This document shows positions 53,649-61,875 of a stretch of DNA of 64,000 nucleotides, piece after piece. The position numbers and the translations under genes were made by a program. Where the stretch lies: NCBI GenBank assembly GCA_944332995.1, contig CALVKR010000001.1, positions 186,001 to 250,000 on the forward strand. The letters are read 5' to 3'. The DNA comes from an uncultured Clostridia bacterium. GTDB lineage: Bacteria; Bacillota; Clostridia; Christensenellales; CAG-917. Each line of letters begins with the position of its first letter. The stretch's first letter is position 1. The notes under the pieces were generated by a model, which worked only from the letters and a program-made list of their open reading frames with translations, was not told where the DNA came from and did no database searches.

Positions 53649-55340
53649 CTATTTTTTATCATCGCCTGCGTCAAAACCGTTTTTGTCCGAGGCTTTATCC
53701 TTATTCACGTCTTTAAAGACGTTATCGTCCTCAAAGGTGTCTAAATCTAAAATGCGATTGGGCATATCCTTTTTAAAGTCGGTTGCACCCCAGATTGACG
53801 CTTCGTCCACATTGAAATCGTAGCTTCCGCCCTTGGGCATCGTGTATCTTCTCCTCGCCTGTTCTTTGGTAAGGTGAATGACTTCCACCCTCTTTTTGCC
53901 CTTTTTGGCTTTCTTTTGAGCCTTTTTAGGCGAAGGCTTTTCGTCTTTTGGTTTTTCGCCTTTATTGTCATCCTGCAACGGGGCGGACGGCAAATTGTTG
54001 ACGGATTCCTTTTTAGAGTTATTTGCCGCTTCCTCTTTTTCCGTTTGCGACTTCGGCGGTGGCGTTTGCTTTTTCTTTTTCGGTTTTGCTTTTTCGGCTT
54101 TTTCTTCCGACTCTTCCTTTCTGACGGCTGTATCGTCAAAAATATTCAAAGAGGCAGAGTCGTCCTTCCTTTTAATCTTCGGCTTGGTAGGAGCCACTTT
54201 TACGGGCTGCTGGGCAATCTCGGCTTTATCCTCTTTTTGAGGCAATATTATCGACACCCTTTGCTCGGCAAAAGTATCAAGTTTTTCTTGCTGCCTCGCA
54301 AACTTTCCGCCCCAAATGGAAGCCTCGTCGATTTCGTAAGGCACGAAAGTTTTTCCGCTCGGCCTTGTATACTTAAACTTTTGCTTGCGGTGCACTCTTT
54401 TCGGCTCAAGCGCCTCTGCCTTTACTTTTACCAAAGCCGCTCCCTTATCCTCGGCAGGTTCGGCGGCAAGGTTATCCGTATAAGCATTATCAGCCTTAGG
54501 CTCGGCTGTCCTTTCGTCATCGTGAGGCTCGGCAGGCTTGACGTATTCGATTTTTACTATATCGTCCTCAAAAGTTTCGGGAGCAAAAAATTTATCATTG
54601 CCCTTTAAAGCATTCCCCCAAATAGCACTCTCGTCAATACTGTCAGGCACAAACACTTTTCCGCTTGGCCTCGTATATTTGACCTTTGGCAAAGACGGCG
54701 CTTTTTTCACCTTTTTGACTTTGGCAACAGGCTGTCTTTGTCCGAAAGTCGGCGACAGTATTTTGTCGATTAAAGCGTTGAGCTTTTCCTCGTCGTTTTG
54801 ATAAAGCTCGACAGCCCTGCTCGACAGAGCGTCAATCGACTCGCCGCCCTTATTGAGCGAAAGTTTAGGATAAAAGTTCTTTGTAAACTCGTCGGGATTT
54901 TCTTTATATGCGTTTGTGTCTATATATCCCGAGAAAATCAAGTCCTTATACCACGGTTTAAAGCGTCGCTTTATAAACTCCTTTTTAAACTGTTCTTCGG
55001 AAACGGACGGCTGTGCAATAACAGGCGACTCTTTCGGTTTTTCGCAAATGACGGCATTTCGTCCGAAACCTTTTGCAATCTGCCTTATGCTGTCGCCGTA
55101 AATTTGAGTGCGGCTTTCCTTTTGCAAACGGCGTTTCGATACGGAAAGCATTTCGTCGTCTTCGAGCCTTTTTTTCTCTTTTAACTCCTTTTCGTATTCC
55201 GAATTTTGCAAAACTATTTCCGACAACGCCTTTTTCAAAGAGTATTTATCGGCGCAGGAGAGCTTTTTGCGGTCGAAACAGCACGACATTGCGTCGTCGC
55301 CCTTAGGTGCGATGATTTGCTTTAAATCGAAACCTTCCAT
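53649..55340 (-). CDS. uncharacterised protein with three copies of a DE-x-x-IWG motif
   Basis: This 563-residue protein starts at the ATG at 55340 with AGGAGGG upstream. No signal or membrane helix. Residues 1-200 are mixed helical (KPWYKDLIFSGYIDTNAYKENPDEF). Three units repeat at about 221-260, 323-360 and 498-540: KYTRPSGKVFVP...IDESAIWG, KYTRPSGKTFVP...IDEASIWG and RYTMPKGGSYDF...VDEASIWG, each followed about 12-20 residues on by a TFEDD-type acidic box (TFEDD, DTFAEQ, DTFEDD). The linkers are Lys/Glu/Pro-rich and disordered. I do not recognise the family. It is downstream of a 7-bp repeat array and follows the degenerate-EAL gene on the same strand. Confidence 0.78.
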   Translation of the reverse strand: MEGFDLKQIIAPKGDDAMSCCFDRKKLSCADKYSLKKALSEIVLQNSEYEKELKEKKRLEDDEMLSVSKRRLQKESRTQIYGDSIRQIAKGFGRNAVICEKPKESPVIAQPSVSEEQFKKEFIKRRFKPWYKDLIFSGYIDTNAYKENPDEFTKNFYPKLSLNKGGESIDALSSRAVELYQNDEEKLNALIDKILSPTFGQRQPVAKVKKVKKAPSLPKVKYTRPSGKVFVPDSIDESAIWGNALKGNDKFFAPETFEDDIVKIEYVKPAEPHDDERTAEPKADNAYTDNLAAEPAEDKGAALVKVKAEALEPKRVHRKQKFKYTRPSGKTFVPYEIDEASIWGGKFARQQEKLDTFAEQRVSIILPQKEDKAEIAQQPVKVAPTKPKIKRKDDSASLNIFDDTAVRKEESEEKAEKAKPKKKKQTPPPKSQTEKEEAANNSKKESVNNLPSAPLQDDNKGEKPKDEKPSPKKAQKKAKKGKKRVEVIHLTKEQARRRYTMPKGGSYDFNVDEASIWGATDFKKDMPNRILDLDTFEDDNVFKDVNKDKASDKNGFDAGDDKK

Positions 55341-55355
55341 AAGCCCTCCTTTTCA

Positions 55356-55501
55356 GTTATTTGTTATTTGTTATTTGTTATTTATTATTTGTTATTTATT
55401 ATTTGTTATTTATTATTTGTTGTTTGTTATTTATTATTTGTTGTTTATCGTTTGTTAGTTGTTATTTCTTATTTGTCGTTTGTATTTGTCGTTTGTTATT
55501 T
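55356..55501. repeat. 7-bp tandem repeat array, about 20 units
   Basis: Heptamers of GTTATTT and its variants ATTATTT, GTTGTTT and GTCGTTT run in unbroken 7-bp register from 55356 to 55481, then continue to 55501 with one 6-bp unit. The array ends three bases before the ribosome-binding site of the IWG-motif gene (minus strand), so it lies in its 5' leader or promoter. Its length could vary by slippage. Confidence 0.93.
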
Positions 55502-55682
55502 GTTATCGGCTATTTGTGTTTTTGTTATTTTGTTATCGGCTATCAGCTATCGTTTATCTTTTATTGAATGTTCGTGGTTATGTTTGGTTTTTGGTTGTAT
55601 CCCGTAGCTTTTCTTCCGATAAATAGTATTTAAATCGGTTATTGGCTGTTTATTATCGGTTATTGCTTAGCCGCATCATTTT
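55502..55682. other. AT-rich remainder of the gap between the EAL-like and IWG genes
   Basis: Contains decayed repeat words (GTTATCGGCTAT at about 55502 and 55531; TCGGTTATTG at about 55635 and 55656) and no gene. Confidence 0.5.
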
Positions 55683-58601
55683 TTATATTTTTACAAAATC
55701 GCCGTCGTCGTTAAAATATCCGTCGGGTATCCACACTCCGTCTTCGTCACGGTAGCCGTTATCGTGCCATTCGTCAGCCGAATCGAAATAGCCGTAGTCT
55801 ATCCAATTACCGTTTTTGGCAAAATATCCGTTGTATTCCTCGCCCTCGGAATCTATCCACTTGAAGTCGTCGTCATAGTGTCCGTCGCCGTCGTCGTAGT
55901 CTTTGTCTATATCGTAGCCGCCGTCAAACACTCTCTTTTTTTGCTCGGCTTTTTCGTCTTGTTCTCTTTCGCCATTTTCCTCACCAGACGGTTGCTCTGT
56001 CTGCTCGGATAACGCTTCGCCGTCCGAGGAGTTTCCTGCCCCCTCGTCCGTCCGCTCGCCGTCAAATCGGACGCCTGCGCTTTCGACTTCCGTTTGATTT
56101 TCTATGTCTTCACTCTCGCCCGTATCGCCATCTGCCGACTCTGCACTGTCAGGTCTTTCGTCCTCTATGCTTGGCTCGCCTTCCGCTTCCGTGGCGATTT
56201 TTTCGCCTACTGCGATTTCCGTGCCGTTTAATCCGTCTGCGCCTATCCGCTCGCCGTCCGATGCAATGCCGTCCTCAGCAAGTCCGTTTTGATGTGCTAC
56301 GATTATATCACCGTGCGCTCTTGCTTGCCAATCATGTCCTCCGCCTTGCAAAGCTCCCTCGCCGTTTTCAATGGCGCTTGCGCCTGTTTCATTGTTATCG
56401 TTATCGGCATATTGAACGTCGAGCCCATTGCCCTCTGCGACTTCGGCATATTCGCTCGCACGCACGATATCATCTTTGTCGTTATCTGTTTTTGTTCTAT
56501 CTTCCGTTTCCTCTATAGCCTCGATTGCCGCTGTGACTTCATTTTGCTCTGTAGCTTGCGGTTCTCCCATAGCTTCGGTTTCCTCAATAGCTTCCGTTTC
56601 TTCAATAGCTTCCGTATCGGCGTCAGGCTCCTGCTCATAATATCCGACCGTCGCTTGACATTGTCCCTCGTCCTCCGAGCTCAAAACCGCTTCAAAGACA
56701 GGCTCTTGCGCTGTAGCAACTGTTTTGGGCGGCAAAGTCTGCTCCGCTCCGTTGTCGGCTGTAGCATTGTGCAAAGTACTGATATCGGCGGTTGTGCCGT
56801 CTGCCTCCGCACCGCCCGATACGCCTGTTCTGCCCAAAGCGTCATTGTATTCTTCGGATTTAGCCGAATACGCTCTTTGCACGGGTTCGTCGTAAACGAG
56901 CGTTTTTTCGATTTCATGCCTTTTTTCTTCTGCCTTTCTCTCTTTTTTAGACAGTTTCTTTTTAGGCGTGTATATTTCCGACTGCAAAAATTCGCTGTCG
57001 TCAATCGTTGCTATATAAAAATCGTCCTCTAAAAAGGCAGGCACTTCTTCCTCTATTGTGGCAGGAACGTATTCCCCGAGGTCGAGAGGTTTTCTTATCT
57101 TCTTGGGCGCCGCATTTTCTTCTCTTACCGCCGTCCTTTCTTCTTTCAGCTTTTTGGCTTCTTCAAGTTCGGCTTTAAGCCTTGCAATTTCCTCTTCCTG
57201 CTTTTTGTTTAACTCGACTTGCTGAATTTGAGCGTATGCCTTGGCTGCAAGTTTCTCTTTTTCGGCTTCACGTTTTTGTTTTTCAAGTTTTTCGCTTTCT
57301 ATTCTCTCTTGCTCTAACAGTTCTATTATTTCCTTTTCGACAAGGGCGTCAAGTTCCACCCTTATTCTGTCGAGGTCGATAAGGTAATCTATACGGCTTT
57401 CCAAAGCGTATATAAGGTGCGGCAAAATCCGTTTCTTTTCGGCAAGCTGTGCCTGTATGCGAGCCTTTTTAGTCTCCGCAATGCGTGCCTTTCTTTCCTC
57501 CTCCTCACGCAGGGCTTTCTGCCTTAATTTTTCCGCTTTTATGGCTCTTTCTTTGTCAAGTACGCTCTTGTCGGCAACGAGTGCGTAAAGGGATTCTATG
57601 ATAGAGTCGTTATATTCCTCCCTCATCTCGTTTCCGCTTTCGTCGAGTTTGATATCTTTCGGTTTGGGCAGTTTGCCCTGTTTTAACAACCTTGCCGTTT
57701 CCGATTCGTCCACGCTTGGCGCTTTTTCCACCACGGGAGCGTTTTGTCTTGAAGACGCAATAATAAACTCTCCCGTTTCATAGTTGAAATCGTGACGGGC
57801 TCTCTTTAAAAGTTTCTTGCCGTCCCTTAAAAGAAGGTTTTGTTCCTGAGCTATTTTTTCACGGCTCAGTCTGTATGCAAATCTGTCCGCTTCGGCAGAA
57901 GTGAGCGGTTTTAAACCGAGCGTTTTTCTGTCCACTTCTTCAACGCTCCTGCAAACGGCGTCACCGGCGACAAGACTGACTTTGCCTGCCCTTACCGCTC
58001 TGAAGTCGGAAATTTTATCAACGCCCTCGACGATAAGTTTTACGCCGTTTTTTGAACACGCCTCATAAAGCAATGAAAGATTTGTGATGTTTGAAACATA
58101 TTTTGCCGATACTCTGAAATAATCGAAAAACGGCTCGGCAAATACGTCGATAAGATTTATATCGTTGCCGAATCCGCCAAGACACACTTGCAAACCGTAA
58201 CTTTTTAAATGCTTTAAATTTTTTACGTAAACGTCGCCCTTGCCAAACACGTCCGACACGTCGAAAAACAATACCGTATCCTTAGTGCGCAAATTGACCG
58301 AATCGAGATATTTTATAAGTCTTTTAAAATTGTCCGAATTTTTGAGATACTCGGACGTGGGAGAAAAACACAGCTTGAACGTGTCGATAAATTCCCTTTC
58401 GTAAAGGCTTGTCCTGTATTGCGACGCCTTTAAAAAAGCCGCTTCGCAAAGAGACATAAAAGATTTATCGTCGATTAAACCGTAAAGCGACGAAACGTTG
58501 GTTCCGTCGGATAAAATCTGATACACGTCGCAAAACTCTACGAGGTTTAAATCAAGATTTTTTACAGGTCTATAAAAATAATTTATAACCTTGGTTGCCA
58601 T
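55683..58601 (-). CDS. large protein with a degenerate EAL-like domain, coiled coil, acidic tail and GYxDxxGxW repeats
   Basis: This 972-residue protein starts at the ATG at 58601 (AAGGAG eight bases upstream). No signal or membrane helix. Residues about 1-245 resemble an EAL phosphodiesterase: SLYGLIDDKSF at the EAL position, LCFSPTSEYLKNSDNFKRLIKYL, HLKSYGLQVCLGGFGND where active enzymes have DDFGTG, and VKLIVEGVDK matching the EGVE box. Loss of the EAL and DD residues predicts no catalysis. A basic/acidic coiled coil (about 330-490), a long Glu/Thr/Ala-rich disordered part (about 560-890) and a C-terminal set of W-x2-x-GY-x-D/N motifs follow, ending EDGVWIPDGYFNDDGDFVKI. It may bind c-di-GMP or only protein partners; function unknown. 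Confidence 0.78.
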   Translation of the reverse strand: MATKVINYFYRPVKNLDLNLVEFCDVYQILSDGTNVSSLYGLIDDKSFMSLCEAAFLKASQYRTSLYEREFIDTFKLCFSPTSEYLKNSDNFKRLIKYLDSVNLRTKDTVLFFDVSDVFGKGDVYVKNLKHLKSYGLQVCLGGFGNDINLIDVFAEPFFDYFRVSAKYVSNITNLSLLYEACSKNGVKLIVEGVDKISDFRAVRAGKVSLVAGDAVCRSVEEVDRKTLGLKPLTSAEADRFAYRLSREKIAQEQNLLLRDGKKLLKRARHDFNYETGEFIIASSRQNAPVVEKAPSVDESETARLLKQGKLPKPKDIKLDESGNEMREEYNDSIIESLYALVADKSVLDKERAIKAEKLRQKALREEEERKARIAETKKARIQAQLAEKKRILPHLIYALESRIDYLIDLDRIRVELDALVEKEIIELLEQERIESEKLEKQKREAEKEKLAAKAYAQIQQVELNKKQEEEIARLKAELEEAKKLKEERTAVREENAAPKKIRKPLDLGEYVPATIEEEVPAFLEDDFYIATIDDSEFLQSEIYTPKKKLSKKERKAEEKRHEIEKTLVYDEPVQRAYSAKSEEYNDALGRTGVSGGAEADGTTADISTLHNATADNGAEQTLPPKTVATAQEPVFEAVLSSEDEGQCQATVGYYEQEPDADTEAIEETEAIEETEAMGEPQATEQNEVTAAIEAIEETEDRTKTDNDKDDIVRASEYAEVAEGNGLDVQYADNDNNETGASAIENGEGALQGGGHDWQARAHGDIIVAHQNGLAEDGIASDGERIGADGLNGTEIAVGEKIATEAEGEPSIEDERPDSAESADGDTGESEDIENQTEVESAGVRFDGERTDEGAGNSSDGEALSEQTEQPSGEENGEREQDEKAEQKKRVFDGGYDIDKDYDDGDGHYDDDFKWIDSEGEEYNGYFAKNGNWIDYGYFDSADEWHDNGYRDEDGVWIPDGYFNDDGDFVKI

Positions 58602-58620
58602 TCATAATTCTCCTTATATC

Positions 58621-58648
58621 ATTATATCAAAATCGGCTGAAATTTCAA
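58621..58648 (-). promoter_or_regulatory. sigma-A promoter of the degenerate-EAL gene
   Basis: The minus strand reads TTGAAA (58648-58643), a 16-bp spacer and TATAAT (58626-58621), about 20 bases before the ATG at 58601. Confidence 0.78.
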
Positions 58649-58901
58649 TACTATTTATAAAACACCCTCTAAAATTATTCCGCATTCAGATATATGCCAC
58701 TTTGCGACAGCGCAAAAACATATCTTTTGGTAAAAATATTCAACAGACTACCGTTTTTGGCACAGCAGGCTTTTTTGTCTTGCATTTTAGATAAAAATAA
58801 TATATTATATATGTATAAATATATAGTTTACAATTTAACTTAATTGCGACGGTCGGCTTATCGCGACACGGCGCTACTTAAAAAATTGCAGAGGAATTAT
58901 T
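58649..58901. other. divergent intergenic region upstream of the ABC transporter
   Basis: Very AT-rich around 58790-58845 (TATATTATATATG); a promoter for the ABC genes is likely there but cannot be fixed. GAGGAA is the ribosome-binding site of the ABC gene. Confidence 0.45.
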
Positions 58902-59852
58902 ATGGCCGATGAAATTTTGAAAAGCGAAAACACCAACTCCGGGCAGGCAGTTTCGGACAACGCCGAGATATCATGCCAAGATAAGGACTTGCCGTCTTCA
59001 CAGCAGACCTTGCCGGGGCAAGACGCCGACGCCGAAGGTGGCGTCGCAAAAAAAGAGGACGCCAAAAAGCCTAAAAAAACTCTTCGTATAAAGCCTGTTT
59101 CCCTTTCTTCAAAGGCGGAATCGATGACTTCTCACGAGCCTGTGCACGGCGACGCATACCTCGAGCTAAAGAGAGTGGGAAAGGAATACGTTTCGGACGC
59201 CGGCGGTTTTTGGGCGCTCAAAGAAGTTTCGTTTACCCTTAAAAACGGCGAATTCGTAGTCATTTTGGGACCGAGCGGAGCAGGCAAAACTACCCTTTTA
59301 AATCTGCTCGGCGGTATGGATTCCGTCACAACAGGAGAAATTTCTTTAAACGGTCTTATCGTTTCAAACCTCAACAAAAAACAGCTGACTCAATACCGCA
59401 GGACGGAAATAGGTTTCGTTTTCCAATTTTACAATCTCATGCCCAACCTGACGGCGCTTGAAAACATCGAACTTGCCACGGAAATATGCCGTGACGCTTT
59501 GCCCCCTGCCGAGATTTTAAAGAGCGTGGGTCTTGAAGAAAAAGCGAAAAACTTTCCCGCTCAGCTCAGCGGTGGCGAACAACAGAGGGTAAGTATCGCA
59601 AGAGCTATTGCAAAAAATCCCAAACTTTTGCTTTGCGACGAGCCGACGGGCGCACTTGACTATAAGACGGGCAAGAGTATTTTGGAATTGTTGCACAGCG
59701 TTTCAAAAGAACACAATAAATTGGTTATCATAGTTACGCACAATTCCGCCCTCAAAGATATGGCGGATAAGGTCATTTATATCAAAAACGGAGAAATCGG
59801 CGACATCGTCGAAAACAAAAACCCTAAACCGATATCGGAGATTGAGTGGTAA
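58902..59852 (+). CDS. ABC transporter ATP-binding protein, MacB/LolD type
   Basis: This 316-residue ATPase has a polar, probably disordered N-terminal extension of about 80 residues, then the nucleotide-binding domain: Walker A LGPSGAGKTTLLNLLGG, Q-loop FVFQFYNLMPNLTALENIEL, signature LSGGEQQRVSIARA and Walker B LLLCDEPTGALD. This subgroup pairs with FtsX-type permeases to export peptides, lipoproteins or antibiotics, or to drive a signal. The next gene begins at its stop (TAAATG) and is the permease. The long N-terminal extension is unusual. Confidence 0.92.
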   Translation: MADEILKSENTNSGQAVSDNAEISCQDKDLPSSQQTLPGQDADAEGGVAKKEDAKKPKKTLRIKPVSLSSKAESMTSHEPVHGDAYLELKRVGKEYVSDAGGFWALKEVSFTLKNGEFVVILGPSGAGKTTLLNLLGGMDSVTTGEISLNGLIVSNLNKKQLTQYRRTEIGFVFQFYNLMPNLTALENIELATEICRDALPPAEILKSVGLEEKAKNFPAQLSGGEQQRVSIARAIAKNPKLLLCDEPTGALDYKTGKSILELLHSVSKEHNKLVIIVTHNSALKDMADKVIYIKNGEIGDIVENKNPKPISEIEW

Positions 59853-61661
59853 ATGAGAACGTATCTTAAAACTCTTTTCAGAATGTTTTCTAAACATATC
59901 ACCCGTTTTTTGACGATAATAGCAATCGTCTTGATTTCCATGGGAATTTCCGCCGGTCTCGGAGAGGTTGAGGATAAAATAAACACCGCCCTGACAAACT
60001 ACTATCAAGAGCAAAATATACCCGATTTCGTTGTCAAGAGCACAAGTCTGCTGGGTTTTTCTTCTGCCGACATCGATGCGATTGAAGCTGAATACGGCTC
60101 GGCGGGATTTGCCAAAAATATGTGTATGGATACGGACGTTGAAGGTCAGCTGACTAGAGTTTACGTTTCCGACTACATAAATCCGCAGGAAATAAACAAA
60201 CTCGAGCTTGTCAGCGGACGTATGCCCACCGCCCTGAACGAAATAGTCGTCGAAAGGGCAACCAATTCGATAAAAAGCTATAAAATCGGCGACACGGTTC
60301 ATTTTTCCATCTCTATGGGAATATCGTTAGAAAAAGATTTTACCGTCGTAGGCATTGTGGTCAATCCGCTCATAATGCACAAAGACAAAGAGCCGTCGCT
60401 TGAGGACCAAAATAAAAACATACTTCAAGCCATATATATCGACGAAACGAATTTTGCAGGCACTCTTTTGAGCGGCAGATATAACGAATTGTATTTTTCT
60501 TTGGAAGACGACAAACTTTTCGACGGATTTTCCGATAGCTACGAAAAAAAGGTAAAAGAGGTAAAAGAGGAGTTTAGTGACAAATACCCCGATTTTGCCG
60601 TCCTCACCCTGTATGAAAACTTCGGAGTTTACTCCACTCACTACTATGCGCATACGGTAGGACAGATAAGCCTTATCTTTATAGTGTTCTTCGCATTGAT
60701 AACCATGCTTGTCGTATTCTCCACCATGACGAGGCTTTTCGACGAGGAAAGAGGACAAATTGCCTGCCTTAAAACGCTCGGCTATTCCAATTCGATGATA
60801 ATTTCAAAATACGTCCTGTTCGTGCTGATAAGCACGCTCATTGGCGGTGCGCTGAGTTTCGGAATAGGCGTATTGGTAACAAAAGTTTTGTATAACGCCT
60901 TCAATATTCAGTATCAGATGCCGCAGTTCCCGGACGGTTCGTCTTACCCGTATTACTTTATCACTTTTGCCGTCATTTTGGTGGTAACATTGGCACTTAC
61001 GATTGTTGCCGCACTAAAGATGGTAAGAGTAAAACCGGTAACATTGCTTACGCCGAAAGCGCCGAAGGCAGGCAAAAAGACGTTTATCGAAAAAATTCCG
61101 TTTATCTGGAAGCATCTCAGCTTTAAATACAAATCCACTTTAAGGAACGTATTGCTGTTTAAAAGCAGATTTTTTATGACAGTCATATCCATAATGGGTT
61201 CGGCGATACTCGTTCTTGCCGGGCTCGGACTGTGGGACTGCGCCCTAAAAAGAGAGAACGCTCAATCGATAGTAACCATTTCGATAGTTTTGGTCATATT
61301 CAGCGCCCTGCTTTCCGCCTTAGTCATATATAATATAACAAATATAAACATAAGCGAAAGAAACAGAGAAATTGCCACGCTCATGGTGCTCGGATACCAA
61401 AACAAGGAAGTGGGCGGATATATATTCCGTGAAATTTATATAATGAGTTTTATAGGTGCGCTTTTGGGTCTCCCCCTCGGATACGGATTTTTGGAGTTTG
61501 TGTTCAACCTCGTAGATTTCGGCTCGATTGCAGACGTCAATTGGTGGACATGGATTATAACTCCGCTTATCACGATGGTATTCTCCTCACTTGCCAGCTT
61601 GTTGCTGTATCCTAAATTGACCAAAACGGATATGAATGCGTCGCTCAAAACTCTCGAATAA
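59853..61661 (+). CDS. FtsX-family ABC transporter permease
   Basis: This 602-residue membrane protein has an N-terminal helix (about 18-38), a large extracytoplasmic domain (about 40-270), a first FtsX domain (about 270-390: FALITMLVVFSTMTRLFDEERGQIACLKTLGYSNSM) and a second, C-terminal FtsX region (about 465-600: ERNREIATLMVLGYQNKEV). The tandem double FtsX form is like Gram-positive exporters involved in peptide resistance. It is directly coupled to the ATPase upstream, without its own ribosome-binding site. Substrate unknown; no two-component system flanks it. Confidence 0.92.
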   Translation: MRTYLKTLFRMFSKHITRFLTIIAIVLISMGISAGLGEVEDKINTALTNYYQEQNIPDFVVKSTSLLGFSSADIDAIEAEYGSAGFAKNMCMDTDVEGQLTRVYVSDYINPQEINKLELVSGRMPTALNEIVVERATNSIKSYKIGDTVHFSISMGISLEKDFTVVGIVVNPLIMHKDKEPSLEDQNKNILQAIYIDETNFAGTLLSGRYNELYFSLEDDKLFDGFSDSYEKKVKEVKEEFSDKYPDFAVLTLYENFGVYSTHYYAHTVGQISLIFIVFFALITMLVVFSTMTRLFDEERGQIACLKTLGYSNSMIISKYVLFVLISTLIGGALSFGIGVLVTKVLYNAFNIQYQMPQFPDGSSYPYYFITFAVILVVTLALTIVAALKMVRVKPVTLLTPKAPKAGKKTFIEKIPFIWKHLSFKYKSTLRNVLLFKSRFFMTVISIMGSAILVLAGLGLWDCALKRENAQSIVTISIVLVIFSALLSALVIYNITNINISERNREIATLMVLGYQNKEVGGYIFREIYIMSFIGALLGLPLGYGFLEFVFNLVDFGSIADVNWWTWIITPLITMVFSSLASLLLYPKLTKTDMNASLKTLE

Positions 61662-61696
61662 AAACACTGCCACACCTAACTCGGCAAAGTTTAAAT

Positions 61697-61726
61697 AAAA
61701 AACCTCGGGCAAAATGCCTCGGGGTT
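61697..61726 (+). terminator. intrinsic terminator of the ABC unit
   Basis: An AAAACCTCGGGCA / TGCCTCGGGGTTTT stem with one bulged base and an AAA loop, then a T-run. It may also serve the amylase gene on the other strand. Confidence 0.75.
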
Positions 61727-61875
61727 TTTAATATGATATTTAAGCTAAATTAGATAATTAAATAACCATAAAACGTGTTTCCAACTTGCCGTTCGCCATG
61801 CGTCATAAAAAGCGTGACGATAGTTTGTATAGCAATTTTTGACTTTCTTAAAAGAGTGCGCTATATAAAGGCAGG

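Noticed and set aside
53874-54608. 244-codon plus-strand frame opposite the IWG gene
   Set aside because: Antisense Phe/Arg/Leu-rich shadow of a Lys/Glu-rich gene.
55361-55607. small hydrophobic plus-strand frames in the heptamer array
   Set aside because: They translate low-complexity repeats into Leu/Tyr/Cys/Ile runs; no ribosome-binding site.
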